64,000 nt of DNA from Draconibacterium halophilum (GTDB taxonomy: Bacteria; Bacteroidota; Bacteroidia; Bacteroidales; Prolixibacteraceae), in NCBI RefSeq assembly GCF_010448835.1, contig NZ_CP048409.1, positions 4,505,501 to 4,569,500 on the forward strand, read 5' to 3'. A program made the translations under genes and the position numbers. The notes below the pieces were generated by a model. It ran no database searches. It was not told the DNA's origin and saw nothing but the letters and a program-made list of their open reading frames with translations. This document shows, piece after piece, positions 36,017 to 44,515 of the stretch; positions within the stretch are counted from its first letter, which is position 1, and every line of letters begins with the position of its first letter.

Positions 36017-38638
36017 CTACTGCAAAAACGACAGTGCTTTTTCAATAGCTGCCTGCAAACCGTCAACATCTTTCCCGCCGGCTGTAGCATAAAACGGCTG
36101 GCCACCGCCGCCACCTTTAATTTCTTTTCCGGCTTCACGAACAATCTGCCCGGCATTTAATCCTTTATCGGCAACAATATTGTCTGAAATCATTACCGTT
36201 AAATTTGGTTTGCCGTTTATGTCGGCACCAATTACCAAAAACAAATCATCAATCTCGCCTTTTAACTGGAAAGCCAAATCTTTTACTAACCCGGCATTAT
36301 CGATAAGAATTTTATCGGCGATGATATTTACACCGTTCTCATTTAAGACTTTACTCTTCAGGTTGGCTTTGGTCATTTTCAAACTCTCTTGTTGGAAAAC
36401 ATCGATTTGTTTGCTCAATTCGGTATTTTGCTGAAGCAGCGTTGTAACACTACCCAAAATATCCTTCGAACCTTTTAGCGTTTCTTTGATGTTGTTAATA
36501 AGTGCCAATTGATCGTTAATGTATTTCTCGGCACGATCGGCGGTAATTGCTTCAATCCGGCGTACTCCGGCTGCAATGGCACTTTCCGATACAATTTTCA
36601 GCAAACCGATCTGGCCGGTTGCCGCAACGTGTGTTCCTCCACACAGCTCAACCGATTCGCCAAATTTAATTACACGAACAGCCTCGCCGTATTTCTCGCC
36701 AAACAACATCATTGCTCCCGATGCTTTGGCTTCGTCAATCGGCATCTCACGATTTTCTTCCTGAACTGAGTTCTCGCGAATCTTTTCGTTGACCAGTTTT
36801 TCAACCTCAGCAATTTCTTCATCGGTCAATTTCTGGAAATGCGAGAAATCGAAACGCAAATGATCGGCATTTACCAGCGATCCTTTTTGCTCAACATGCG
36901 TACCCAAAACCTCGCGCAATGCAGCGTGCAACAAGTGCGTTGCCGTGTGGTTGTTGGCAATATTTGTCCGGCGTTTGGCATTTACCATAGCAACAAAAGT
37001 TTCGTCTGCATTTGCGGGAAGCTCATTTACCAAATGAACGGTAAGGTTATTTTCTTTTTGCGTATCGAAGATTGATGTTTTTACACCATCAAATTCAATG
37101 TATCCGGCATCGCCAACCTGACCACCCGATTCGCCATAAAACGGTGTTTGATCGAATACCAATTGGTAAAACGATTTTTTCTTCTGTGTTACTTTGCGGT
37201 AACGTGCTATTTCAATTTCGGCTTCCAGTTTATCGTAGCCTAAAAATTCGGTCTTTTCAATTTTGCGCAGTTCTACCCAATCGTCGGTTTCCTGAGCCGC
37301 AGCATTTCGCGAACGATCTTTTTGGGCCTGCATTTCTACCGTGAAACCTTTTTGATCAACACCCAAATCGTTTTCGCGGGCAATCAACTCAGTTAGGTCG
37401 AGTGGGAAACCAAAAGTATCGTACAATACAAAAGCATCTTTTCCGGCAATCTCTTTGGCTCCGTCTTTTTTTGCTTTCGAAATAATATCGTCGAGCAATT
37501 TTATTCCGGTTGAAAGTGTGCGAAGAAACGACTCTTCCTCTTCTTTAATGACCTTTTCAATCAGCGTTTGCTGGCTTACCAACTCTGGGAAAGCATCTCC
37601 CATTGTTTCTTTTAATACCTCAACCAAACGATAAATAAAAGCGTCTTTTAAATCGAGGAAAGTGTAGCCATAACGTACAGCACGACGCAAAATACGGCGA
37701 ATTACATAACCGGCTTTGTTATTCGATGGCAACTGACCATCGGCAATGGCAAAAGCAACAGCACGCAGGTGGTCGGCAATAACGCGCATGGCAATATCAA
37801 CCTTTAAATCTTCACCATATTTTTTGTTACACAGCTTGCCAATTTCAGCAATTGTATTCTGGAAAACATCTGTATCGTAATTCGACTGAACGCCTTGCAA
37901 GACCATACACAAACGCTCGAAACCCATTCCGGTATCAACATGTTTGGCAGGCAAACTTTCCAGATTTCCATTTGCTTTTCGGTTAAACTGAATAAATACC
38001 AGGTTCCAAATCTCGATCACCTGTGGATGATCCATATTTACCAAATCGCGTCCGGGAACTTTTGCGCGTTCCTCTGCAGAACGAATATCAACGTGTACTT
38101 CCGAACAAGGCCCGCAAGGTCCGGTTTCGCCCATTTCCCAGAAGTTATCTTTTTTATTTCCGTTCAGAATGCGGTCTTTTGGCAGGTATTGCTCCCAGTA
38201 ACCTGCAGCTTCGTTGTCGCGTTCCTGGTTGTCACCGGCACTTCCTTCAAAAACGGTAGCATATAAACGATCGGCATCAATTCCCATAAGCTCTACCAAA
38301 AACTCCCATGCCCAGTCGATCGCTTCTTTTTTAAAGTAATCGCCAAACGACCAGTTTCCCAGCATCTCGAACATGGTGTGGTGATAAGTATCCAAACCAA
38401 CTTCTTCCAAATCGTTGTGTTTACCTGAAACACGCAGGCATTTTTGCGTATCGGCTACCCGCGGATATTTAACCGGTTCGTTACCCAAAAACTGGTCTTT
38501 AAACTGGTTCATTCCTGCATTTGTAAACATCAGCGTTGGGTCGCCCTTTACTACCATGGGAGCCGAATTCACAATCTGATGTTCTTTCCCGGTAAAAAAG
38601 TCGAGAAAAGCCTTACGTATCTCTTTAGAAGTCTTCAT
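36017..38638 (-). CDS. alaS: Alanyl-tRNA synthetase
   Basis: Predicted 873 aa, normal length. It charges tRNA-Ala. The class II catalytic core starts KEIRKAFLDFFTGKEHQIVNSAP; the editing domain has the zinc motif HTATHLLHAAL and CGGTH; the C-terminal C-Ala domain ends with GGGGGQPFYATAGGK. The start at MKTSKEIRKAFLDFF fits the family. A partly conserved -7 box (minus strand TTTCTTTG, complement of 38682-38689) lies about 45 nt upstream, back to back with the M23 gene promoter. Confidence 0.97.
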   Translation of the reverse strand: MKTSKEIRKAFLDFFTGKEHQIVNSAPMVVKGDPTLMFTNAGMNQFKDQFLGNEPVKYPRVADTQKCLRVSGKHNDLEEVGLDTYHHTMFEMLGNWSFGDYFKKEAIDWAWEFLVELMGIDADRLYATVFEGSAGDNQERDNEAAGYWEQYLPKDRILNGNKKDNFWEMGETGPCGPCSEVHVDIRSAEERAKVPGRDLVNMDHPQVIEIWNLVFIQFNRKANGNLESLPAKHVDTGMGFERLCMVLQGVQSNYDTDVFQNTIAEIGKLCNKKYGEDLKVDIAMRVIADHLRAVAFAIADGQLPSNNKAGYVIRRILRRAVRYGYTFLDLKDAFIYRLVEVLKETMGDAFPELVSQQTLIEKVIKEEEESFLRTLSTGIKLLDDIISKAKKDGAKEIAGKDAFVLYDTFGFPLDLTELIARENDLGVDQKGFTVEMQAQKDRSRNAAAQETDDWVELRKIEKTEFLGYDKLEAEIEIARYRKVTQKKKSFYQLVFDQTPFYGESGGQVGDAGYIEFDGVKTSIFDTQKENNLTVHLVNELPANADETFVAMVNAKRRTNIANNHTATHLLHAALREVLGTHVEQKGSLVNADHLRFDFSHFQKLTDEEIAEVEKLVNEKIRENSVQEENREMPIDEAKASGAMMLFGEKYGEAVRVIKFGESVELCGGTHVAATGQIGLLKIVSESAIAAGVRRIEAITADRAEKYINDQLALINNIKETLKGSKDILGSVTTLLQQNTELSKQIDVFQQESLKMTKANLKSKVLNENGVNIIADKILIDNAGLVKDLAFQLKGEIDDLFLVIGADINGKPNLTVMISDNIVADKGLNAGQIVREAGKEIKGGGGGQPFYATAGGKDVDGLQAAIEKALSFLQ

Positions 38639-38718
38639 TTTCCGTCTGTATGATTTATTATTCTGTTAAAAAATTCTAATGCAAAGAAAACAAATTCATT
38701 AACTATGAGTTATTTACT

Positions 38719-38726
38719 TACCTTTG
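38719..38726 (+). promoter_or_regulatory. -7 promoter box for the M23 peptidase gene
   Basis: TACCTTTG followed by C matches TAnnTTTG exactly. The 90-nt leader that follows contains a CGTGA/TCACG hairpin and an 8-bp stem, TTAAATCC (38750-38757) / GGATTTAA (38771-38778), so it may be structured. Confidence 0.65.
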
Positions 38727-38817
38727 CCGCGTGAAAAAATCACGTTTTATTAAATCCATGCAAAGTTATAGGATTTAATGAATAGACATTAATAAAGAGA
38801 TAAAACCGGCCTTTAAT

Positions 38818-39798
38818 ATGGCAAAAAAGAAATATAAATTTAACCCGGATACACTCAGTTACGAGAGTGTAGGATTAAGTTGGAAAGCCAAAGCAACAAA
38901 AATACTTACCTATTTTTCGAGTAGTCTGGCTTTGGCAATTGTTATTACCTTAATCTTTGTAAACTTTTACGACACACCGCGCTCAAAACGATTGATGCGC
39001 GAAAACAAGCGTTTGCTGACCCAATACGAATTACTTTCGAAAGACCTGAACAAGGTTGAAAGCGTTCTTACGGAATTGCAGCAACGCGACGATAATATTT
39101 ACCGTGTAATTTTTGAAGCCGAACCGATTCCGTCGACTGTTAGAAATGCGGGGTTTGGAGGAGTAAATAAATACTCGAACCTGGAAGACATGGACAATGC
39201 CGAATTGGTTATTGCAACAGCTAATAAACTGGATGTGATATCGAAACAGGCTTATATTCAGTCGAAATCGTACGACGAAGTGTTGGAACTGGCATTGAAC
39301 AAAGAAAAAATGCTGGCCTCGCTGCCGGCAATTATGCCTATTACAAATAAAGACTTAAAACGTACATCAAGTGGTTGGGGTTATCGCATGCACCCGATTT
39401 ACAAAGTGCGAAAGATGCACTGGGGACAAGATTTTTCGGCTCCTATTGGAACTCCAATTTACGCTACCGGCGATGGAAAAATCACCGACGTAAAAGGTTC
39501 AAAAAGAAGTAAAGTTGGATTGGGCCTGCATGTTAAAATCGATCACGGTTTTGGCTACGAAACTGTTTATGGCCACATGAACGAGTTTAATGTAAAACGC
39601 GGCCAGCAAGTAAAACGTGGCGATATCATCGGCTATCTTGGAAATACCGGCGGATCAACCGCTCCGCACCTGCATTACGAAGTGCATAAAGACGGACGTA
39701 AAGTAAATCCGGCTTATTACATGTTTAAAGATCTGACACCACAGGAATACGACAAGATGATTGCGATTTCGTCGAATATTGGGCAGTCGTTGGATTAA
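38818..39798 (+). CDS. M23-family (LytM/LysM-less) peptidoglycan metallopeptidase, membrane-anchored
   Basis: Predicted 326 aa. One N-terminal TM (about 28-50, ILTYFSSSLALAIVITLIFV) anchors a periplasmic chain. A coiled coil (about 60-100) leads to the M23 domain (about 185-305). Zinc and catalytic motifs are HPIYKVRKMHWGQDFSAP, GLGLHVKIDHGFGYETVYGHM and STAPHLHYEV, so the enzyme appears active. It cleaves peptidoglycan cross-links or activates amidases during growth or division. Divergent from alaS. Confidence 0.93.
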   Translation: MAKKKYKFNPDTLSYESVGLSWKAKATKILTYFSSSLALAIVITLIFVNFYDTPRSKRLMRENKRLLTQYELLSKDLNKVESVLTELQQRDDNIYRVIFEAEPIPSTVRNAGFGGVNKYSNLEDMDNAELVIATANKLDVISKQAYIQSKSYDEVLELALNKEKMLASLPAIMPITNKDLKRTSSGWGYRMHPIYKVRKMHWGQDFSAPIGTPIYATGDGKITDVKGSKRSKVGLGLHVKIDHGFGYETVYGHMNEFNVKRGQQVKRGDIIGYLGNTGGSTAPHLHYEVHKDGRKVNPAYYMFKDLTPQEYDKMIAISSNIGQSLD

Positions 39799-39822
39799 TC
39801 TTTTCCAATTTCTTAAAATATC

Positions 39823-39924
39823 CTATTCGTAGAAAAAAATGAAGTAGATAGCAAAGATTATCACTATGATAATCCATGTCAATAATCTCACTGATCCAAT
39901 CTTCTTGTGAAAGAAACTCTTCAT
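39823..39924 (-). CDS. 33-aa single-TM microprotein at the end of the peptide operon
   Basis: MKSFFHKKIGSVRLLTW precedes a hydrophobic helix, IIIVIIFAIYFIFFYE, then TAG. A basic N-terminus plus one TM is a typical small inner-membrane protein. It starts 49 nt after the stop of the C39 ABC exporter gene on the same strand. It may be an immunity or accessory factor, or a chance open frame. No ribosome binding site supports it. Confidence 0.4.
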   Translation of the reverse strand: MKSFFHKKIGSVRLLTWIIIVIIFAIYFIFFYE

Positions 39925-39973
39925 AATTGCTAAATAGGGTTATTAATTCACATTGAAAATAATCAAAAAAGCT

Positions 39974-42163
39974 TTAGCTCTTTTCGCCCAGAACCAATTC
40001 TTCAAAGGCTTCCCGATAAAACCGATTTTTATCAATAAGCTCTTCATGCCTACCAGCAATAGTAATACTCTTATCTTCAATCACATAAATCTTATCGGTA
40101 TAACGGGCAAGTTGAGGCCTGTGCGTAACAAAAATTATAGCAATATCTTTCTTGATTCTGTTTAGTAGTTCAATAACAAACTTCTCCGTTCGTCGTCCCA
40201 TTGCAGATGTCGCCTCATCGAGTAAAAGCAATTGAGGCCGATTATACAAAGCTCTTGCAAAAGATATCATTTGCCTTTGCCCTCCCGAAAGATTCGTGCT
40301 GTTCTCGTTAATAATGGTTGCATATCCTTGTTGGAATTCTGAAATGAATTCATGAAAACCATATTCACGACAAAACTGAACAACTTTCTCAATATCGGGG
40401 TTCTCTTCCAGTGCAATATTTTCCAATATAGTACCATTAAATAAGTGAACATGTTGCTCTACAACTCCTAAATTCTTCCGCCATGCTGCTGTCTCGTGTC
40501 TCAACCAATCTTCTCCATTTATAATTATTCTACCGGATTCCGGCTTTTGAAATCGCTGTAAAATAGAAAGCAAGGTACTTTTTCCACAGCCAATATCTCC
40601 AAAAAAAGTCACCATCTCTCCTTTGTTTACTTCAAAATTGAAATCCTTAAATAACAAGCTCCTCCCCGGAAAACGAAAGTTCAGTTCTTTTACCTGAAGT
40701 TTATTAAGCCGTAACACATATTCTTGCTCATCAAAGTCGCTAACTTGATATTCAGGTTCAGCAGCAGCAAATTCATACATCCGATCAAATGCAATGCGGG
40801 CCTCCTGTAATTGAATATTAGCCATGGCAATATTTATTACCGAGGTTCCCATTCCTCCAACCAACGTAATAATGGCCATCATTTGCCCCAACATTAAGTG
40901 TTCGGATAATATCCGAAATGAAGTCCACGAAATAACGCCTACAAGCAAAATTGCACTTCCGAAGCTAATCCAGAAATTAAGCCTTGTTCCAAGTAAACCC
41001 AGACTGTAAACTTTCTGCATAAAAAATTCATAAACAGCATTTACAACTTTTGAGAATAGGTTTTCGCGGTTATACGTTTTAATGGCTTTTATTCCGTTAA
41101 TGGTATCTATGTACTTGCTTTCGGTGGCGGCATAGCTTTGCATTACTTCCCGTTGAGAAAAAATAACCTTTTTATTGTAACGCCAGGCTAAGAATCCAAA
41201 AACAGGAACGGATAATAAACTTATAAAACCTGTTGATATGGAATAAAAAAATATATATCCGGCCGAAATCAAGGTAACTAAAACATCAATAACAATCTGA
41301 CTACTTAAGTACACAACAACCTTCTGTATACGGCTGGCATCATTCATACGGGCAATCATATCGCCGGTTGATGTGCTATTGAAAAATGGTTGGGGTAAAA
41401 AAAGTAACTTGCCGAAAAAGTTAGCTATTAAGCGCACATTCATATCTTTACTCTGGCGAACCAAAAATATACTTCGCACATAAGTTATAAGCGCCCTTGC
41501 CAAAAGAATGATCGCAAAAATAGCAATACCCATAGCAAGTTTACGAACATCACCATCAGGTAAAATCTGATCGATTAATTTTTGTGAGAAAATAGCGGTG
41601 GCCAAACCTAATACTGAAATTACGACTCCCAAAAAAGCAGCAATGCCTAATAGTGGGAAATCTTCTTTTATTAAATACAGAAACCAGATACGTTTATTCT
41701 TGGTTTCAGACTCTTTTGTAACAAAATTTTTACCAGGAGAAAGTTTAAGAAGTGTTTTACTTTTCCAAACTGCGGCCAATTCTTCTTCGGTATATTCCGT
41801 TACTCCCCATCCCGGATCACCAATTATAAACTTACCATTAGCAAAGCCGTAACAAACCACAAAGTGTTCCAGTTTTTCCTCTTTTAAAATGTGCAGAATT
41901 ACCGGGTCACATTGTTCTTTTAAGTTCTTAATGTCAGCCTCATAACCACCTGCCTCAAAACCTAGTTTTTTGGCGGCCTGATACAACCCTAACAATGAAG
42001 TACCATTTAAAGTAGTTCCACTTTCCTCGCGCAGTTTTTCCTGGGTGGTTTCGCCACCATAATACTTAACAAGCGATGCGAGACAGGCAAGTCCGCAGTA
42101 AAACTGGTTGTGTTGTTTGGTAAAGGTTTTAGTAATGTGTTTGGTCTTTTGTTTGGTTGTCAT
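39974..42163 (-). CDS. C39-peptidase ABC exporter for double-glycine-leader peptides
   Basis: Predicted 729 aa. The N-terminal C39 peptidase (1-140) has oxyanion Gln Q17, catalytic C23 (QFYCGLACL), H100 (LEHFVVC) and D116 (IIGDPGWG), so it should cut after GG. Six TM helices (about 165-450) precede the ABC domain: Walker A FFGDIGCGKSTLL, signature LSGGQRQM and Walker B LLLLDEATS, then the H-loop VTHRP. It processes and exports small peptides across the inner membrane. Two GG-leader precursor genes lie upstream in the same operon, which matches. There is no HlyD-type adaptor or TolC-like gene nearby. Confidence 0.95.
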   Translation of the reverse strand: MTTKQKTKHITKTFTKQHNQFYCGLACLASLVKYYGGETTQEKLREESGTTLNGTSLLGLYQAAKKLGFEAGGYEADIKNLKEQCDPVILHILKEEKLEHFVVCYGFANGKFIIGDPGWGVTEYTEEELAAVWKSKTLLKLSPGKNFVTKESETKNKRIWFLYLIKEDFPLLGIAAFLGVVISVLGLATAIFSQKLIDQILPDGDVRKLAMGIAIFAIILLARALITYVRSIFLVRQSKDMNVRLIANFFGKLLFLPQPFFNSTSTGDMIARMNDASRIQKVVVYLSSQIVIDVLVTLISAGYIFFYSISTGFISLLSVPVFGFLAWRYNKKVIFSQREVMQSYAATESKYIDTINGIKAIKTYNRENLFSKVVNAVYEFFMQKVYSLGLLGTRLNFWISFGSAILLVGVISWTSFRILSEHLMLGQMMAIITLVGGMGTSVINIAMANIQLQEARIAFDRMYEFAAAEPEYQVSDFDEQEYVLRLNKLQVKELNFRFPGRSLLFKDFNFEVNKGEMVTFFGDIGCGKSTLLSILQRFQKPESGRIIINGEDWLRHETAAWRKNLGVVEQHVHLFNGTILENIALEENPDIEKVVQFCREYGFHEFISEFQQGYATIINENSTNLSGGQRQMISFARALYNRPQLLLLDEATSAMGRRTEKFVIELLNRIKKDIAIIFVTHRPQLARYTDKIYVIEDKSITIAGRHEELIDKNRFYREAFEELVLGEKS

Positions 42164-42311
42164 AATTTTGGGTCAACTCTTTTTTTTGAATACTTTGCTT
42201 AACAGGAACTTCTTCTCGAGTATTATGATCTTTCGTTTTACTATTATTTACAAAAACGAAATTTGCCAACAACAAGCCCAAATAGAAGAATATTTTTGCT
42301 ATGTTTCTCAT
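42129..42311 (-). CDS. 60-aa protein with an N-terminal signal/anchor, in the peptide operon
   Basis: MRNIAKIFFYLGLLLANFVFVNN is a signal or TM segment followed by a polar tail rich in K, T, N and Q. The ATG abuts the stop of the redoxin gene (42312), and the 3' end overlaps the exporter gene by 35 bp in another frame. The tight spacing supports a real gene; a role such as immunity cannot be told from sequence. Confidence 0.55.
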   Translation of the reverse strand: MRNIAKIFFYLGLLLANFVFVNNSKTKDHNTREEVPVKQSIQKKELTQNYDNQTKDQTHY

Positions 42312-42863
42312 TTATTCTCTAAAAAATAGTGTATCTGAATCACTCCCAATTTCTGCGATAATTGCTTCGGGCTTGGTTTCGCCCAAAAATTGCTTTTTCA
42401 GCTTTTGTTCTTTATCGTAAATATAAACCGAAGGAATAACTGCTCTTCCAAATACCTCTTTAAAATGATTTTGTTTGTCGAGTAAAATCTCAAAATTCTC
42501 CAATTCCCATAAATTGTAGTTATTACAGAAATCTTCTACACGGGGAATGGAATCATCGGAAGTAATCATCAGTAATTGGCAGCTACTAAAAGCAATTGCA
42601 TTTTGTCCTATCTCCTGGGCTTCATACTGACAGTGTTCACATTCAGGATGGAAATAGATCATTACCAAATTTTTTTGCGAATCGAATTCGTCAATACATA
42701 TTGAATCTCCCAAAAGAGAATAGAAACAGGCTTTTGGTAACATCTGCATTTGCTCTGTAATTCTCATTTTTCTATTATATAAATGAATAATACTCTTGCC
42801 CAACAAAACACCTGAAATTGACAATGTTACTATTAATAAAAACCGGATAAACTTTTTCATCAA
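42312..42863 (-). CDS. Membrane-anchored thioredoxin-like (TlpA/redoxin-type) protein in the peptide operon
   Basis: Predicted 183 aa. One N-terminal TM (about 6-24) and then a periplasmic thioredoxin-like fold: MIYFHPECEHCQYEAQEIG with CxxC C75-E-H-C78, the typical Trx-like strand-turn LLMITSDDS, and the cis-Pro segment AVIPSVYIYD. It overlaps the gene upstream by 4 bp. It could form or reshuffle the disulfide predicted in the two core peptides; this is inference from cluster context and the conserved Cys pairs. Confidence 0.8.
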   Translation of the reverse strand: MMKKFIRFLLIVTLSISGVLLGKSIIHLYNRKMRITEQMQMLPKACFYSLLGDSICIDEFDSQKNLVMIYFHPECEHCQYEAQEIGQNAIAFSSCQLLMITSDDSIPRVEDFCNNYNLWELENFEILLDKQNHFKEVFGRAVIPSVYIYDKEQKLKKQFLGETKPEAIIAEIGSDSDTLFFRE

Positions 42864-43507
42864 GTAAGATTTAAGGTGATAAACATCACAACCAATACCA
42901 AAATCAACACCCCACTACCATACGACAATATCACTAACTTTAATGATTTCTTAATAGTTACAAATCTTTCTCCATTAGCTTCATTAATTACCTTAACCAG
43001 TAGCCGAGCCAGTATCAATATATAGCCAAGTTCAAACAAATTCAGCAAACTTAAAGGATAAACAAACAGTGGATCGACCATTTTTTTATCAATTAACTCC
43101 ATTACTGAAAATGGTTGAAATTGCAAATCTTTCAGAGTGTAAATTTGTTTAAAAAAAATAAGTGTTATCAGTTTGATTAGTCCTGATAAAACATAAACGA
43201 AATCGGCTAAGAGTGCAATTTTAATTAGTTGCCTAAATTCTATTTTTAGTTCCGAAATAAAAATCCCAATATAAAGGAAAATACTTGTGTAAAAAATACG
43301 GACAATAACCACCATAGGTAAAATAGCATACCCAATAGGCGTCAAGTGCCTCATGGAGTTGAATAATTCCTCAATCCTTGTTTCTGTGATTTGGGCTCCA
43401 TATGTTTGCAAATACAATGTTTTGTCAACAAACAACCAATTAATGGCAAAAGCCAATCCCACATTAATCACTATGTTAAATATAAGAAGAGTGATTGGCT
43501 TATTCAT
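42860..43507 (-). CDS. Polytopic membrane protein of the peptide operon
   Basis: Predicted 215 aa with about five TM segments (5-25, 57-82, 95-117, 145-170, 190-212). I do not recognise a family; the helices and polar loops resemble YIP1-like or ABC-2-like small membrane proteins only in a general way. Four-bp overlaps on both sides (43504-43507 and 42860-42863) show translational coupling. Immunity or a peptide-handling role is possible. Confidence 0.72.
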   Translation of the reverse strand: MNKPITLLIFNIVINVGLAFAINWLFVDKTLYLQTYGAQITETRIEELFNSMRHLTPIGYAILPMVVIVRIFYTSIFLYIGIFISELKIEFRQLIKIALLADFVYVLSGLIKLITLIFFKQIYTLKDLQFQPFSVMELIDKKMVDPLFVYPLSLLNLFELGYILILARLLVKVINEANGERFVTIKKSLKLVILSYGSGVLILVLVVMFITLNLT

Positions 43508-43899
43508 TTTTCTTCTGAGATAATTTTATATTCATCATGCATCTCTATTTGACTCCATTCATCATAAGAATAAAATTCTAACTTTTCTTTTTTATTATGC
43601 TTAACAATAAATCCACCTCTAAGAATAGACAAGCGTTCCCTTCTCATATATAAGAGAAAAACAAACAATAAAATAAGAAATAAGAAATATGCAGATCGAC
43701 TATTGTATGTGATCTTTGTAAAAGAAATAATCATTGCAGAAAAAAAGAGATAAAGCACAGTGTATAACCTTTTTTTGGGATTAAACCGGAGACAGGCATT
43801 ACAATTAGGACAAAACCAGTATTCATGTGAAAATCCAAAATATTTACAAACTATGAATTTTAGTGAAAAGGGATTGTCACACCTTGGACATTTTTTCAT
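43504..43899 (-). CDS. Zinc-ribbon protein with two TM helices, peptide operon
   Basis: Predicted 131 aa. The N-terminus holds two CxxC knuckles (C4-C7 and C30-C33, plus C18 and C36), a zinc ribbon. A hydrophobic hairpin follows (about 47-62 and 69-84). The tail is charged (RRERLSILRGGFIV). The function is unknown. It is cotranscribed with the following membrane protein. Confidence 0.72.
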   Translation of the reverse strand: MKKCPRCDNPFSLKFIVCKYFGFSHEYWFCPNCNACLRFNPKKRLYTVLYLFFSAMIISFTKITYNSRSAYFLFLILLFVFLLYMRRERLSILRGGFIVKHNKKEKLEFYSYDEWSQIEMHDEYKIISEEK

Positions 43900-43960
43900 T
43901 TTCCTAAGTTTTAATGTAAAAAACTAGGGGATTAAGTTTTCTATCCCCCCTCTGTTTCTA

Positions 43961-44143
43961 TTAATGAGTTCGCCCATATTCAACAGCTGCACCACATGCT
44001 AAGCCCATAGCAAATCCCATTACAGGAATTGCTATTCCAACAAATATTCCAACACCAACGCAGCCAAGATCCATAAGGTCAAATGCTAATTTCCTATTAC
44101 CTCCGACAATGCATTCCATTTTTTCTATTTCCATCTTTTTCAT
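43961..44143 (-). CDS. Double-glycine-leader peptide precursor 2 (bacteriocin-like)
   Basis: The start is set at ATG 44141-44143 (60 aa); the frame also has an ATG 9 nt earlier. The leader MKKMEIEKMECIVGG is 15 residues and ends in GG, the cut site of C39 peptidases. The 45-residue core is hydrophobic and glycine-rich with a central GxxxG-like helix: Cys at core position 13, Pro at 25, Cys at 35. It aligns without gaps to peptide 1 across C-x11-P-x9-C. The tail ends YGRTH. It resembles class II bacteriocin-like peptides but lacks a pediocin YGNGV box. Confidence 0.82.
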   Translation of the reverse strand: MKKMEIEKMECIVGGNRKLAFDLMDLGCVGVGIFVGIAIPVMGFAMGLACGAAVEYGRTH

Positions 44144-44180
44144 AATAATCAAAATTTAAGTTTACATATATTTTACTTAA

Positions 44181-44354
44181 TCAATATGAATGGACATTTA
44201 CATCATCTGCTAATACCCAACAACCAACTGCTGCGATTCCTCCAGCAAGAGGATTAACTAAAGCAATTGCTGCTGCCATACCTCCACACATGAAATTAAA
44301 GGCGAATTTACCACCTTGCACTTCTTCCATTCTCTCAAAACTCAATTCTTTCAT
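44181..44354 (-). CDS. Double-glycine-leader peptide precursor 1 (bacteriocin-like)
   Basis: 57 aa from ATG 44352-44354 to TGA 44181-44183. The leader MKELSFERMEEVQGG is 15 residues, the same length and pattern (MK....E[RK]ME.[VI].GG) as peptide 2. The 42-residue core begins KFAFNFMCGG and has Cys at 8 and 30, Pro at 20, and an Ala/Gly-rich centre (AAAIALVNPLAGGIAAVG). The Cys spacing (22) and Cys-to-Pro spacing (12) equal those of peptide 2. It is the first gene of the operon that ends with the C39 ABC exporter. Confidence 0.82.
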   Translation of the reverse strand: MKELSFERMEEVQGGKFAFNFMCGGMAAAIALVNPLAGGIAAVGCWVLADDVNVHSY

Positions 44355-44463
44355 AATTATAGAATTTAAGAATTATGGCATTGCACCCCACTTTAACAAG
44401 TGCCAATTTGCAAAAGTGCGTCCCGGATAGTAGTTTTGAGTGGGCGGTTTATCAAAACTGCCT

Positions 44464-44515
44464 GCCTCTCCGGGCCGGGAACAAAGTAACGAGTGGACCA
44501 AGCTCCCGGAGAGGC
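44464..44515. ncRNA. Strong hairpin element in the leader region of the peptide operon
   Basis: GCCTCTCCGGG (44464-44474) and CCCGGAGAGGC (44505-44515) form a perfect 11-bp GC-rich stem around a 30-nt loop. It lies 110 nt upstream of peptide 1 on its transcribed strand. No known riboswitch class is recognised. It could be a cis-regulatory RNA, a terminator of something upstream, or a dispersed palindromic repeat. Confidence 0.45.

Noticed and set aside
41598..41852. Plus-strand frames opposite the ABC exporter and other genes
   Set aside because: They lie inside strongly supported genes on the other strand and show no independent domains.
43961..44354. Lanthipeptide or sactipeptide precursors
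   Set aside because: No LanM/LanB/LanC, radical SAM or other modifying enzyme is in the operon; a C39 exporter with a redoxin fits unmodified, disulfide-bonded peptides better.
44360..44455. Minus-strand frame beginning PPTQNYYPGRTF as a gene
   Set aside because: No usable start, no domain, and it lies in the leader region of the peptide operon beside a hairpin; probably a chance frame in a repeat or RNA element.
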